Shown here: positions 18,582 to 26,751 of the stretch, one piece after another
Layout of the letters: each line of letters starts with the position of its first letter
Numbering within the stretch: position 1 is the first letter of the stretch
Assembly: GCA_030693065.1 (NCBI GenBank)
Contig: JAUYBL010000019.1
Location: 184,075-248,074, forward strand
Origin: Methylococcaceae bacterium
GTDB taxonomy: Bacteria; Pseudomonadota; Gammaproteobacteria; Methylococcales; Methylomonadaceae
DNA length: 64,000 nucleotides
Direction of reading: 5' to 3'
Notes under the pieces: generated by a model
Told to the model about the DNA's origin: nothing
The model's database searches: none
The model's input: the letters and a program-made list of their open reading frames with translations, nothing else
Translations under genes and position numbers: made by a program

Positions 18582-19194
18582 AAGCGTTCGGGTTATCCCA
18601 GATCAGGCGTGGATCAAAACTTGTCGCGGCAAACATCGTCAAAACTACCACACAAGCAAATGCGGTAGCGGCAGGACCGGCAATAACCTGAGCAACACCG
18701 CCCAGATTGACCAGCGATACCAAAATGGTAATCATAAAAATATCCAACATCGACCAGCGCCCGACAAAGGCAATAATGCGATAAACAATGGTTGCCAAGC
18801 GCGCATTGATAGGCCAGCGAAACTGTACGCTAAACACCAACAGACTTAAGCCCAGCAATTTAACCATCGGCACCAAAATACTGGCAACCAACACTAATAG
18901 CGCAATCGGCATCATGCCGCTGTCAATCAACGCAATAATACCGCCGATAATGGTATGCGGCTCCCCTGACCCAAGACGTGTCACGGTCATAATCGGAAAT
19001 ACATTGGCAGGAAGATATAGAGCGTAACTACTCAACAGTAATGCGGTTGTGCGTTGCAAACTTTTCGGTTTGCGCGGATGTAAATGGCCATTGCAAATCG
19101 GGCAATGCGGCACATTTACTTTACTTAAGCGTCCGCAATCATGACAACGAACCAATCCAAGGCTTAAGGCATTAACATTTAAGTTAGTTTTCAT
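18574..19194 (-). CDS. pqiA: PqiA-like inner-membrane protein (second copy)
   Basis: A 206-aa PqiA domain with two zinc-ribbon pairs (CHDCG...CPICNG) in the first 40 residues and four membrane helices after TTALLLSSYALYLPANVFPI. E. coli PqiA has two such modules in one chain of about 417 aa; here they are encoded by two adjacent genes. PqiA proteins work with PqiB/C, but how they feed lipids is not settled. The start overlaps the upstream copy by 4 bases (ATGA). Confidence 0.87.
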   Translation of the reverse strand: MKTNLNVNALSLGLVRCHDCGRLSKVNVPHCPICNGHLHPRKPKSLQRTTALLLSSYALYLPANVFPIMTVTRLGSGEPHTIIGGIIALIDSGMMPIALLVLVASILVPMVKLLGLSLLVFSVQFRWPINARLATIVYRIIAFVGRWSMLDIFMITILVSLVNLGGVAQVIAGPAATAFACVVVLTMFAATSFDPRLIWDNPNAYE

Positions 19195-19820
19195 GACTTG
19201 CTAGTTAGCCGCCGAATGTGTTGCCAAAATAAATGCTCATCCAAATTGCTAGCTAACATGCCGGTAACCACAATCAGGGCAATAAAGGCATACAAGCCCA
19301 GACCGAATTTAACTTCAGACATGGATGTCAATTTGACGCAGGCGACGATAATACCCAGCATGTAGACTTCCAGCATGGCCCATTCTTGCAAATGTTGTAA
19401 CCACCGCATCCAATGAGCTAGGTATTTATTGGGTTTATTAAAATGCAGATAAAAACTGACTAATAACGACAAAACGACATTCAGCAACGGGAACAACATA
19501 CTGGATAAAAACACCAACACCGCAACCGCCCACATGCCTTCCGTAAACAAGGTAAACACGCCAGACCACAACGTGCCATCGTGACTGGTACCCAATACCT
19601 TAATACCAACCAACGGTAACAAATTAGCCGGTAACATCAGCATTAAACCGGCAATTGACAAGGCCAATGTTTTTTCAATGCTTTGTTTGCTGGGTCGCTG
19701 CAATAAATAACCGCAGCGTGGACAATGAGCTTTTTCACCTACCGCCGCTTGAAGCGGGTTTAGCAACAAATCGCATTCAGGACAGGCGGCAAGTTCCATA
19801 ACGTTTACAGACTGTGACAA
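19191..19820 (-). CDS. pqiA: PqiA-like inner-membrane protein (first copy)
   Basis: A 209-aa protein with a CPEC...CPRCG zinc-ribbon and four membrane helices (LALSIAGLMLMLPANLLPLVG onward). It corresponds to one half of E. coli PqiA, and the following gene supplies the other half. It lies only 22 bases after the Fae-family gene on the same strand, so the five genes may be cotranscribed. Confidence 0.87.
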   Translation of the reverse strand: MSQSVNVMELAACPECDLLLNPLQAAVGEKAHCPRCGYLLQRPSKQSIEKTLALSIAGLMLMLPANLLPLVGIKVLGTSHDGTLWSGVFTLFTEGMWAVAVLVFLSSMLFPLLNVVLSLLVSFYLHFNKPNKYLAHWMRWLQHLQEWAMLEVYMLGIIVACVKLTSMSEVKFGLGLYAFIALIVVTGMLASNLDEHLFWQHIRRLTSKS

Positions 19821-19842
19821 GGCTTACGCCCTGCACTTAGTT

Positions 19843-20394
19843 TTACCACTGAGACTCGCCGGTTTCCGGATCATACATTTCATGCACAATTTTATGACGA
19901 TTGGCGGTCAACTCTTCAATGCTTGGGGAATTGCTCAAGGCACGGGAAATAGCTAATTTCATCGCTTCGTAGTTGGTGCGATACAAATCTTTACGGTCCA
20001 ACTCAGGATTGGTGGCGCATTCCGGTGCAATCCAGATCATGGCAATAATGCATAAATCATTCGCTTGATCAGCAGGAATCACACCTTCAATCACACTATC
20101 AAGCACCGCATCAGCAATCGCTGATTGCACCGGACCACCAAATAATTCGACATAAGCGGACGATTTAATAGTGACTTTGGGCACCATAATTGTCGCTGGG
20201 CGCACTTGCTGGTTGCAGGCACGAATGGCAAACATACGGGTATGGCCTTCGGTTTGCCCCATCAAGTTAGCAAAAGCATGTCCAGCCGGACCTTTAACGC
20301 TGCCAATCAATATTTCCGGCATCGCATCAGTGCCTTGGCCTTCGCTAGAAAATACTGTGGCTTCGCCGGTTCTGAACCAAATTTCGTCTGACAT
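19843..20394 (-). CDS. Formaldehyde-activating-enzyme (Fae) family protein, catalytic His replaced
   Basis: Fae condenses formaldehyde with tetrahydromethanopterin, the entry to the C1 oxidation pathway of methylotrophs. The 183-aa protein aligns through most of the family (AFANLM, RPATIMVPKVTIKSS, LFGGPVQSAIADAV, GVIPADQANDLCIIAMIWI, NYEAMKLAISRAL). At the active-site strand, true Fae has GNEVAHIDLIIG with catalytic His17; here the same place reads GTDAMPEILIG, with Met25 instead. It is therefore likely a Fae2/Fae3-type paralogue with a different or regulatory role, not the main Fae. A GGGAAG site precedes the ATG. It is followed by pqiAABC. Confidence 0.85.
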   Translation of the reverse strand: MSDEIWFRTGEATVFSSEGQGTDAMPEILIGSVKGPAGHAFANLMGQTEGHTRMFAIRACNQQVRPATIMVPKVTIKSSAYVELFGGPVQSAIADAVLDSVIEGVIPADQANDLCIIAMIWIAPECATNPELDRKDLYRTNYEAMKLAISRALSNSPSIEELTANRHKIVHEMYDPETGESQW

Positions 20395-20570
20395 GAATCA
20401 CTTCCCAATCACAGTTAAAGAAGCGGCCATTCTATGCTGGATAAACAGACCGGGCAATAGAAGCCATAGGCGCCAAGCCACTTAGTAGGCGTTTTATCAA
20501 GAGGTTACCCCCCTACTTGCAATTAAATACATTGACCGGGTCCGCTTTGCCTCAGTAAAATCAGCAACGT
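20395..20570. promoter_or_regulatory. Divergent leader region between the Fae-like gene and the cob riboswitch
   Basis: About 175 bases with no ORF of note. It must carry promoters for the Fae-pqi unit (minus) and the riboswitch-controlled cob operon (plus). I could not pick out convincing -35/-10 pairs. Confidence 0.4.
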
Positions 20571-20675
20571 TTTTAGGTTCCCGCGCTTCGCGGGTGAAAC
20601 TGGAAGTCGGTTAAATGCCGACGCTGCCCCCGCAACGGTAAGTGATTTGTCACGAGTCCGGAGACAGGCCTAAAA
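20571..20675 (+). ncRNA. Cobalamin (B12) riboswitch
   Basis: The aptamer hallmarks are present in order: GGTTCCC...GGGTGAAACTGGAAGTC, the B12 box GCTGCCCCCGCAACGGTAA, and GAGTCCGGAGACAGGCC. P1 forms from TTTAGG (20572) and CCTAAA (20669). It lies about 105 bases before cbtB. Adenosylcobalamin binding is expected to lower expression of the cobalt importer and the cob genes that follow. The downstream GCGGAGGG (about 20694) and CCCTC (about 20741) could pair as the expression platform. Confidence 0.95.
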
Positions 20676-20779
20676 CGGATACACCACAGTATTGCGGAGG
20701 GCGATCTGTCAAATCGGTTTTTATGGTTTGTCTTTATTTCCCTCTGTTATTCCGTCCACCTACTTCGGAACAGACAACC

Positions 20780-20956
20780 ATGAAAACCCTCACTGCCTCA
20801 ACCGCCATTTCTTCCGCAAAAATCCTGCCCGGCCTTTGTGCCATTGTTTTAGGCCTAACCGTCGTTTTAGGTTTGGGTTTCTTGCAGGATTCCAATAACT
20901 ACCTACATAACGCCGCCCACGACGGACGCCACAGCGCTGCCTTTCCTTGCCATTAA
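20780..20956 (+). CDS. cbtB: Cobalt transporter subunit CbtB
   Basis: A 58-residue protein with one membrane helix (LPGLCAIVLGLTVVLGLGFL) and the histidine-rich C-terminus HNAAHDGRHSAAFPCH that defines CbtB. The His cluster is thought to bind cobalt before uptake. The start at 20780 is inferred from protein length; longer in-frame openings run back into the riboswitch. It is the first gene under B12 riboswitch control. Confidence 0.88.
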   Translation: MKTLTASTAISSAKILPGLCAIVLGLTVVLGLGFLQDSNNYLHNAAHDGRHSAAFPCH

Positions 20957-20957
20957 C

Positions 20958-21605
20958 ATGACTGATTTTCGTAAGCTAGTCGCCATCTCGCTACTGGCGG
21001 GACTATTGGGCGGGTTGTTACTTAGTGTGCTGCAACACTATCAAACTTTGCCATTGATTTTGGCCGCCGAACAGTTCGAAACGCCATCAGCTGAGCATGT
21101 CCACGATTGGCAACCGATTGATGGCTGGCAACGTAACGGCTTTACCTTGCTGTTCAATGGCTTGACTGGCTTCGGCTTTGCCTTGTTGATCAGTGCGTCG
21201 ATGTACTGGCGAGATCAACGCGGTTATCTGTATGGACTGGGTTGGGGTTTGGCAGGTTATTTGGTGTTTTTTGTCTCGCCATCATTGGGTTTGTCGCCGG
21301 AATTGCCCGGTACCGAGAGCGCAGAACTCCATAGTCGCCAAGGGTGGTGGCTTTTTACTGCAGCGGCTACCGCCATGGGTTTGTCTGGGTTGATCTTAAC
21401 CAAGCAACGCTGGCTGCAAATCGGCGGCGCTAGCTTGCTGGTTTTACCGCATCTGATCGGTGCGCCGCATCCGGAAGTAGCTCACGCTTTAGCGCCTGAA
21501 GAATTACAGCAGCATTTTGTGGTACTGACATCCATTAACAACGCCATTTTCTGGCTGACCTTGGGCGCCATAGCGGGCCGATTGCTGCGCAAAGTGACGT
21601 TTTAA
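20958..21605 (+). CDS. cbtA: Cobalt transporter CbtA
   Basis: A 215-aa membrane protein with about five or six helices (LVAISLLAGLLGGLLLSVL; GLTGFGFALLISASMYW; LGWGLAGYLVFFVSP) and an early His/Glu segment typical of CbtA. CbtA with CbtB forms a predicted B12-regulated cobalt importer that supplies metal to CbiX. One base separates it from cbtB, and its TAA overlaps the next start (TAATG). Confidence 0.87.
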   Translation: MTDFRKLVAISLLAGLLGGLLLSVLQHYQTLPLILAAEQFETPSAEHVHDWQPIDGWQRNGFTLLFNGLTGFGFALLISASMYWRDQRGYLYGLGWGLAGYLVFFVSPSLGLSPELPGTESAELHSRQGWWLFTAAATAMGLSGLILTKQRWLQIGGASLLVLPHLIGAPHPEVAHALAPEELQQHFVVLTSINNAIFWLTLGAIAGRLLRKVTF

Positions 21606-22906
21606 TGATGATTGACACTGCAACACGACATTGCCCGGCGATATTGATCAGCGCCCCTGCCTCCGGGCAAGGCAAAACCACTATCACCGCAGCCTTGGCT
21701 TATTATCATCGCCAGCAAAATCGAAAGGTATGTGTCTTTAAGACCGGCCCGGATTTTATCGATCCGCAAATCTTGAGTTTTGCTTGCGGACAACCGGTTT
21801 ATCAGCTGGATTTATGGATGATGGGCGAAGCGCATTGCCGAGAAATGCTTTATAACGCAGCCGTCGACGCTGACATCATCTTGATTGAAGGCGTGATGGG
21901 CCTGTTCGACGGCGATAGCAGCAGCGCCGATTTAGCACAAACACTGGATGTGCCGGTCGCCGTTGTCATCGATGCGGGCGGCATGGCGCAAACCTTTGCC
22001 GCCGTTGGCTATGGATTAGCCCATTACCGGACCAACTTGCCGTTTGCTGGTGTCATCGCCAACAAAGTCGGCAGTCCTGGTCATGCCAAACTGCTGGAAG
22101 AAGCCTTGCCGGAAAACATGCCCTTGCTGGCAGCGATGGCGAAAGACGACATGGTCGGTTTGCCGTCTCGGCACTTAGGCTTATTGCAGGCTGACGAAAT
22201 CGGCGACCTTGATGTGCGTCTGGCGCGTGCCGCAGAATTGCTCAGCAGCCTTGCACCATGCCGATTGCCTGAGCCAGTCGCCTTCGCACCAATCACCACC
22301 ACATCGCCGCCAAAATTGCTGACCGGTAAACGCATCGCCGTAGCTCGCGATGCCGCATTTTCGTTTATCTATCAGGCCAATCTGGATTGTTTACAAGCGA
22401 TGGGCGCTAAACTTAAGTTTTTCTCGCCGCTCGCCGACAATGTCTTACCTCAGGCCGACAGCATCTACCTGCCCGGCGGTTATCCGGAACTGCATCTGCA
22501 AGCATTGGCCGGCAATGTCGCCATGAAACAAACTCTTTATGCACATCATCAAGCCGGTAAACCAATTTATGCCGAATGCGGCGGCTTTTTATATTTGCTG
22601 GAACGCTTGATCGATAAAGACGGCCATGCGGCAGCGATGGCAGGATTACTACCCGGCAGCGCGCAGATGCAAAAACGCTTGGTGAATCTGGGCATGCACA
22701 GTTTGCAGCTAGAACAAGGCGAAATTCGCGGTCACAGCTTTCATCACTCGCAACTGGAAACGACACTGCAGCCGTTCACCGAATCCAAGCCGCAACGCAA
22801 TCGCAGCCGTAGCGAAAACTTTTATCGTGTGGGTTCGCTGCAAGCGTCTTATCTGCATAACTATTTCCCATTCAACCCGCAGGTTGCGGCTGGATTTTTT
22901 CTATGA
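21605..22906 (+). CDS. cbiA: Cobyrinate a,c-diamide synthase CbiA
   Basis: An ATP- and glutamine-dependent amidase for corrin side chains a and c. The N-terminal P-loop is ISAPASGQGKTTITAAL. The MMGEAH...EGVMGLFDG segment, then a class-I glutamine amidotransferase domain with nucleophile Cys in PIYAECGGFLYL (near residue 330) and GHSFHHS, complete the pattern. Length 433 aa is typical. Overlap with cbtA (TAATG) and with cobM (ATGA) shows tight coupling. Confidence 0.93.
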   Translation: MMIDTATRHCPAILISAPASGQGKTTITAALAYYHRQQNRKVCVFKTGPDFIDPQILSFACGQPVYQLDLWMMGEAHCREMLYNAAVDADIILIEGVMGLFDGDSSSADLAQTLDVPVAVVIDAGGMAQTFAAVGYGLAHYRTNLPFAGVIANKVGSPGHAKLLEEALPENMPLLAAMAKDDMVGLPSRHLGLLQADEIGDLDVRLARAAELLSSLAPCRLPEPVAFAPITTTSPPKLLTGKRIAVARDAAFSFIYQANLDCLQAMGAKLKFFSPLADNVLPQADSIYLPGGYPELHLQALAGNVAMKQTLYAHHQAGKPIYAECGGFLYLLERLIDKDGHAAAMAGLLPGSAQMQKRLVNLGMHSLQLEQGEIRGHSFHHSQLETTLQPFTESKPQRNRSRSENFYRVGSLQASYLHNYFPFNPQVAAGFFL

Positions 22907-23718
22907 GCAGTCAGCCTAATCAATCGAAAGTCTGGTTTGTCGGTGCAGGTCCCGGCGATCCGGATTTAATCACCGTCAAAGGCCGCGACTTAATCGCCAA
23001 AGCTGACGCCATTTTGTTTGCAGGCTCGCTGGTACAAGCCGCCGCGACGCAATGGGCACCTGGCACTTGCGTGATCAAAGATTCCAAGGAGTTGACCCTG
23101 GAGCAGATTACCGACTGGCTGATAGCCCAAGCCGAGCCTGGAAAAGTCGTGATTCGCCTGCAAACCGGCGACCCGGGTTTGTACGGCGCGCTGATTGAAA
23201 TGGTGCAACCGCTGGATGCCGCCAATATTGCCGTCGAAGTAGTGCCGGGCGTGTCGTCGGCGTTTGCCGCGATGGCTTGCGCAGTGGAAAGCCTGACCTT
23301 GCCGGAAGTCACTCAGACCGTGATTTTAACCCGCGTTGAAGGCCGCACGCCGATGCCGGTGGGTGAATCCTTGCAAGAATTGGCCAGCCATCACACCACG
23401 CTGTGCCTGTTTTTATCGATCACCTTGTTGCCCACGATCGAGCGCGAATTAAAAGAAGCCGGTTGGGCGGATGATGCTCCGGTATTGGTCGTCCATAAAG
23501 CCAGTTGGCCGGACGAACAGCAGATTATTCGCGGCACGCTGGCCGATATTCGCGAACGCTGCCGGGTCGCCAAAATCAACAGTCAGGCCATGATCGTCAT
23601 CAGCCCTACCTTGGGCGCGCGGCATTGGTCATCGTTAAAAAAATCCAAACTTTATGATGCCGCTTTTACGCATCGTTTTCGCCGTGCCGAACGGCCAAAT
23701 TCTAAGGAACAAGCATGA
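22903..23718 (+). CDS. cobM: Precorrin-4 / cobalt-precorrin-4 C11-methyltransferase
   Basis: Tetrapyrrole methylase fold with VWFVGAGPGDPDLITVKG at the start and RLQTGDPGLYGALIEMVQPL, EVVPGVSSAFAAMA around the SAM site. The family pattern SVTLCLFLSI-like stretch (TTLCLFLSITLLPTI) fits CbiF/CobM. It methylates C-11. The chelatase next to it is of the early-cobalt type, so the substrate is probably cobalt-precorrin-4 (CbiF role). Start overlaps cbiA by 4 bases. Confidence 0.92.
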   Translation: MSSQPNQSKVWFVGAGPGDPDLITVKGRDLIAKADAILFAGSLVQAAATQWAPGTCVIKDSKELTLEQITDWLIAQAEPGKVVIRLQTGDPGLYGALIEMVQPLDAANIAVEVVPGVSSAFAAMACAVESLTLPEVTQTVILTRVEGRTPMPVGESLQELASHHTTLCLFLSITLLPTIERELKEAGWADDAPVLVVHKASWPDEQQIIRGTLADIRERCRVAKINSQAMIVISPTLGARHWSSLKKSKLYDAAFTHRFRRAERPNSKEQA

Positions 23719-24536
23719 CAACCACCGTCCTTTTAGTCGGCCATGGTTCGCGCAACCAGGCAGGCAATCAAGAAATCCAAACCTTTCAGCAACAATGGCA
23801 GGCGCAGCACCCCGACTGGCGCATTGATTTGTGCTACATCGAGCTTGCCGGGGTGCTGCTGGAAGAAGGGTTAAGCCGCGCCGCGCAAGGCTCGAGCCGC
23901 GTGATAGTGGTGCCGCTGATCATCAGTGCCGCCGGGCATGTGAAGATGGAGATTCCCGAGCATATCGAAGAAGCCCGCGAAAAATTTCCAAGCGTCGAAT
24001 TTATCTACGCGCCGCATTTGGGCAGCAATGAAACCTTGCTGGCCGTGCTGCAAAATCAACTGAAAAGCGCGCTTAAAACCCTGGCCATGCCGGATCCGAA
24101 AACCACTGGCGTGATCATTTTAGGCCGCGGTTCCTCCGACAAAGTCGCCAACGGCGAACTAGCAAAACTAGCGCGCTGGCTGTTTGAAGTCACCGAGCAT
24201 GAACTGATCGACATCGCCTTCACCGGCATTACCCATCCGCGTCTGGAAACCGCCGTGCAACGTCAAGTGCGACTGGGCATGACGCAGATTGCGATTTTGC
24301 CTTATTACCTGTTCACCGGTCTGCTGATTGAACGTATTGCCAAGCAGGTTGAGCGTTTGCAAAGCCAATACCCGCAAATTGCGTTTGGTTCCGGTACTTA
24401 TTTTGGTTTTGATCCGGCGATTTTTAAATTGCTCGATCAACGGGTTACCGAAGCCACCGACCCGGTCGCGCCGAAAATGCTGGAATGCGACGGCTGCCAA
24501 TACCGCGAGCAAGCCGAACATCATCACCATCATTAA
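23715..24536 (+). CDS. cbiX: Sirohydrochlorin cobaltochelatase CbiX (two-domain)
   Basis: Two chelatase halves in tandem: VLLVGHGSRNQAG with the metal-site His near residue 9 and SAAGHVKMEIPEHIEEAR with another near 77; then IILGRGSSDKVANGE and a second core to about 250. Inserts cobalt into sirohydrochlorin, which marks the anaerobic (early cobalt) route. The tail has a CDGC pair and ends in EHHHHH, a native metal-binding end like those seen in other long CbiX proteins. Overlaps cobM by 4 bases. Confidence 0.9.
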   Translation: MTTTVLLVGHGSRNQAGNQEIQTFQQQWQAQHPDWRIDLCYIELAGVLLEEGLSRAAQGSSRVIVVPLIISAAGHVKMEIPEHIEEAREKFPSVEFIYAPHLGSNETLLAVLQNQLKSALKTLAMPDPKTTGVIILGRGSSDKVANGELAKLARWLFEVTEHELIDIAFTGITHPRLETAVQRQVRLGMTQIAILPYYLFTGLLIERIAKQVERLQSQYPQIAFGSGTYFGFDPAIFKLLDQRVTEATDPVAPKMLECDGCQYREQAEHHHHH

Positions 24537-24543
24537 AGTAGCC

Positions 24544-25212
24544 ATGAGCCAAAACATTCAGACCGAACAACTGACCCAAGCCGGGCAACAAATCGAGCAC
24601 GATTCTTTTGCCATCGTCGATCGCGAAGTTGGCGAGCACCATTATTCAGACGGCCAATGGCAAGTGGTGCGACGCATGATCCACGCCACCGCCGATTTTG
24701 AATTTAACGGCCTGACCGAGTTTTCTGAGCAGGCGGTCGAAGGTGGCATTCAAGCCATTCTAAATGGTTCGCCGATTGTTGCCGACGTGGAAATGATTTG
24801 CGTCGGCTTATCGCAGCCGCGTCTGGCGCACTTTGGTATCAGCGCTCGCCAATTCATCGCTGATGCGGACGTCATAGCCGCGGCCAAACAAGTCAACAGC
24901 ACCCGCGCAGTGCAAGCCATGCGCAAAGCACACAACTTAGGTTTACTCCATGGCGGCATCGTCGCGGTTGGCAACGCACCCACCGCGTTGTTGGAAGTGT
25001 TGCGGATGATTAAAGAAGAAGGCATCAAACCGGCACTGATTGTCGGCATGCCGGTCGGCTTTGTGTCCGCTGCGGAATCCAAGGACTTGTTAAGTGAATT
25101 AAGCGACATTCCTTGGATTATCACTCGTGGCCGTAAAGGTGGTTCCACCTTGGTTGTCGCGGCGATTCATGCTTTGCTGAGTCTTGCCGAGTCTCGACAA
25201 AAAAATGCTTAG
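24544..25212 (+). CDS. cobH: Precorrin-8X / cobalt-precorrin-8 methylmutase (CbiC/CobH)
   Basis: Moves the methyl group from C-11 to C-12 to give (cobyrinate) hydrogenobyrinate. The 222-aa form starting at 24544 begins 7 bases after cbiX; a longer in-frame opening is only cbiX in another frame. Family signatures are VVRRMIHATADFEF (the catalytic His region), NSTRAVQAMRKA, GIVAVGNAPTALLE, and GMPVGFVSAAESK. Length is normal. It ends just before the first repeat cluster that breaks the cob operon. Confidence 0.92.
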   Translation: MSQNIQTEQLTQAGQQIEHDSFAIVDREVGEHHYSDGQWQVVRRMIHATADFEFNGLTEFSEQAVEGGIQAILNGSPIVADVEMICVGLSQPRLAHFGISARQFIADADVIAAAKQVNSTRAVQAMRKAHNLGLLHGGIVAVGNAPTALLEVLRMIKEEGIKPALIVGMPVGFVSAAESKDLLSELSDIPWIITRGRKGGSTLVVAAIHALLSLAESRQKNA

Positions 25213-25238
25213 CAACACCAAAGTCAATTTACAGCAAG

Positions 25239-25471
25239 AGATGCTATCGCCCGTTTGCCGCGCCGAGTACTACAGCTTTTGGCGGGAACAGCCCGCCAGG
25301 GGAGCGGCATGGATGCCGCACGTCGACAGAGGGGCAGGAAGCCCCTTCTGTCGACCCACGCTAAAAGCTGTAGCGCGCAGGATCAAAGCGGCTGCCGGGT
25401 CGCCTTTTCTTTGGTTACTTTCTTTTGGCGAAGCAAAAGAAAGTAACTCGCCGTCGGGTGCGAGAACCCGA
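25239..25471 (+). repeat. Dispersed repeat family A, copy 1
   Basis: About 230 bases between cobH and cbiD. Blocks such as GCGCCGAG, GGGAACAGCCCG, GCATGGATGC, GCGCAGGA, CGCCTTTTCTTTGGTTACTT and AAAGAAAGTAACTCGCC recur in the same order, on the opposite strand, at 28086-28367. It has internal hairpins (GACAGAAGGGGC...GCCCCTTCTGTC type) and no coding role. It lengthens the gap inside an otherwise overlapping operon. Confidence 0.75.
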
Positions 25472-25505
25472 TTAAATCAATCTGTAACCTTCATGGCATT
25501 CCATT

Positions 25506-25627
25506 GGGAACCTCGAAAAACCATGCACTTCGATAAACTCAGTGCGAACGGAACTATACAAATCAATGAGTTCCGTTCGAGGGAGAGCTTGTCGAGCTAT
25601 GATCGGAATGGGTTTTTCGAGGTTCCC
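25506..25627. mobile_element. MITE-like element with 17-bp terminal inverted repeats
   Basis: GGGAACCTCGAAAAACC at 25506-25522 is exactly inverted at 25611-25627. The flanks are CATT on both sides (25502-25505 and 25628-25631), consistent with a 4-base target-site duplication. The interior holds family-D palindromes (GTTCCGTTCGAGGGAGAGC type) that recur at 62091-62195. There is no ORF, so it would be mobilised in trans. It ends 14 bases before the cbiD start. Confidence 0.65.
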
Positions 25628-25641
25628 CATTGCACCAGCCA

Positions 25642-26751
25642 ATGAATACACCCGAACGCAAACCCAAAGGCACCCGCAAAGGTTACACCACCGGTGCGTG
25701 CTCTGCTGCAGCTGCAACTGCGGCGGTGCAAGGCTTACTGACTGGTCAAGTGCCGGACAGCATTGAATGCCAACTTCCTAACGGTGAACTGGTCAATTTT
25801 AAAATTGAGGATGGTTCAATAAACGATGGCTGCGCCCATGCGGTGGTGGAAAAGGACGCGGGCGATGATCCTGATTGCACGCATTTAGCCCGCCTGACTG
25901 CCGATGTGGTTTGGACAGACTTGCCTAACATTGTCGAGCTACGTGGCGGTCCCGGCGTCGGCACCATTACCCGGCCTGGCTTGGGCCTTGCCGTTGGTGG
26001 CCCGGCAATTAACCCAGTGCCGCGCAAAAACATTGAAGACAACATCCGTCAAATTGCCGCCGAACAGCTGCAACTCAAAGGTTTGCAGGTGACGATTTCT
26101 GTGCCGCGCGGCGAAGAGATGGCAAAAAAGACGCTCAACTATCGCTTAGGTATCATCGGCGGTATTTCTATTTTAGGTACCACCGGCATCGTGCATCCTT
26201 ATTCTACGGCGGCCTTCCGAGCCAGCGTGGTGCAAGGTGTCGAGGTCGCAGCCAATCAGGGCCAAGGCACGGTAGTGTTGACCACCGGCGGTCGCACCGA
26301 GAAATTTGTGATGCAGGAATTGCCCGATCTGGATGAAAGCTGCTTCGTGCAAATGGGCGATTTTTTGACGCCAGCGCTGGATGCCGCCGACAAGTGTGGT
26401 ATCCAGTGCATCATCATCGGCGGCATGGTCGGTAAGCTGACTAAAATGGCCCAAGGCGAAACCATTACTCACGCTGGTCGTGCGCCGGTCGATGTTAAAT
26501 TGATCGCCGATATTGCCCGCAGCATCGGCGCACCGGAAGATATTTGCAACGCCATCGCCGCGCAGGAAACCGCCCGCTACGCCAGCGAATGCATGGCGGA
26601 ACTGGGTCTTGAATATGAATTTCATGTCGAACTGGCAAAACGAGTTATCGCCACCTTGGAAAACCGCTACCCCGGTCGTTTTGAAATCGCCGTGCTGGTC
26701 TGCGATTTTGACGGCAACAAACTGGCAGAAGCCGGAAGGAATTTAACATGA
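25642..26751 (+). CDS. cbiD: Cobalt-precorrin-5B C1-methyltransferase CbiD
   Basis: Methylates C-1 of the corrin ring in the anaerobic pathway. The signature KGYTTGACSAAAATAAV opens the protein; GGPGVGTITRPGLGL, GKLTKMAQGETITHAGRA and the acidic end follow. The ATG at 25642 is preferred over a TTG at 25630 that lies against the MITE-like element. Length 369 aa fits. Its stop overlaps cobL by 4 bases. CbiD is used instead of the aerobic CobF. Confidence 0.93.
   Translation: MNTPERKPKGTRKGYTTGACSAAAATAAVQGLLTGQVPDSIECQLPNGELVNFKIEDGSINDGCAHAVVEKDAGDDPDCTHLARLTADVVWTDLPNIVELRGGPGVGTITRPGLGLAVGGPAINPVPRKNIEDNIRQIAAEQLQLKGLQVTISVPRGEEMAKKTLNYRLGIIGGISILGTTGIVHPYSTAAFRASVVQGVEVAANQGQGTVVLTTGGRTEKFVMQELPDLDESCFVQMGDFLTPALDAADKCGIQCIIIGGMVGKLTKMAQGETITHAGRAPVDVKLIADIARSIGAPEDICNAIAAQETARYASECMAELGLEYEFHVELAKRVIATLENRYPGRFEIAVLVCDFDGNKLAEAGRNLT

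Noticed and set aside
24515..24536. His tract at the CbiX C-terminus resembling a purification tag
   Set aside because: It joins a native CDGC-containing tail, runs directly into cobH, and His-rich CbiX ends are natural metal-binding regions.
25184..25645. 153-aa ORF across the repeat cluster
   Set aside because: It begins in cobH and crosses family A and the MITE-like element; sequence is repeat-derived.
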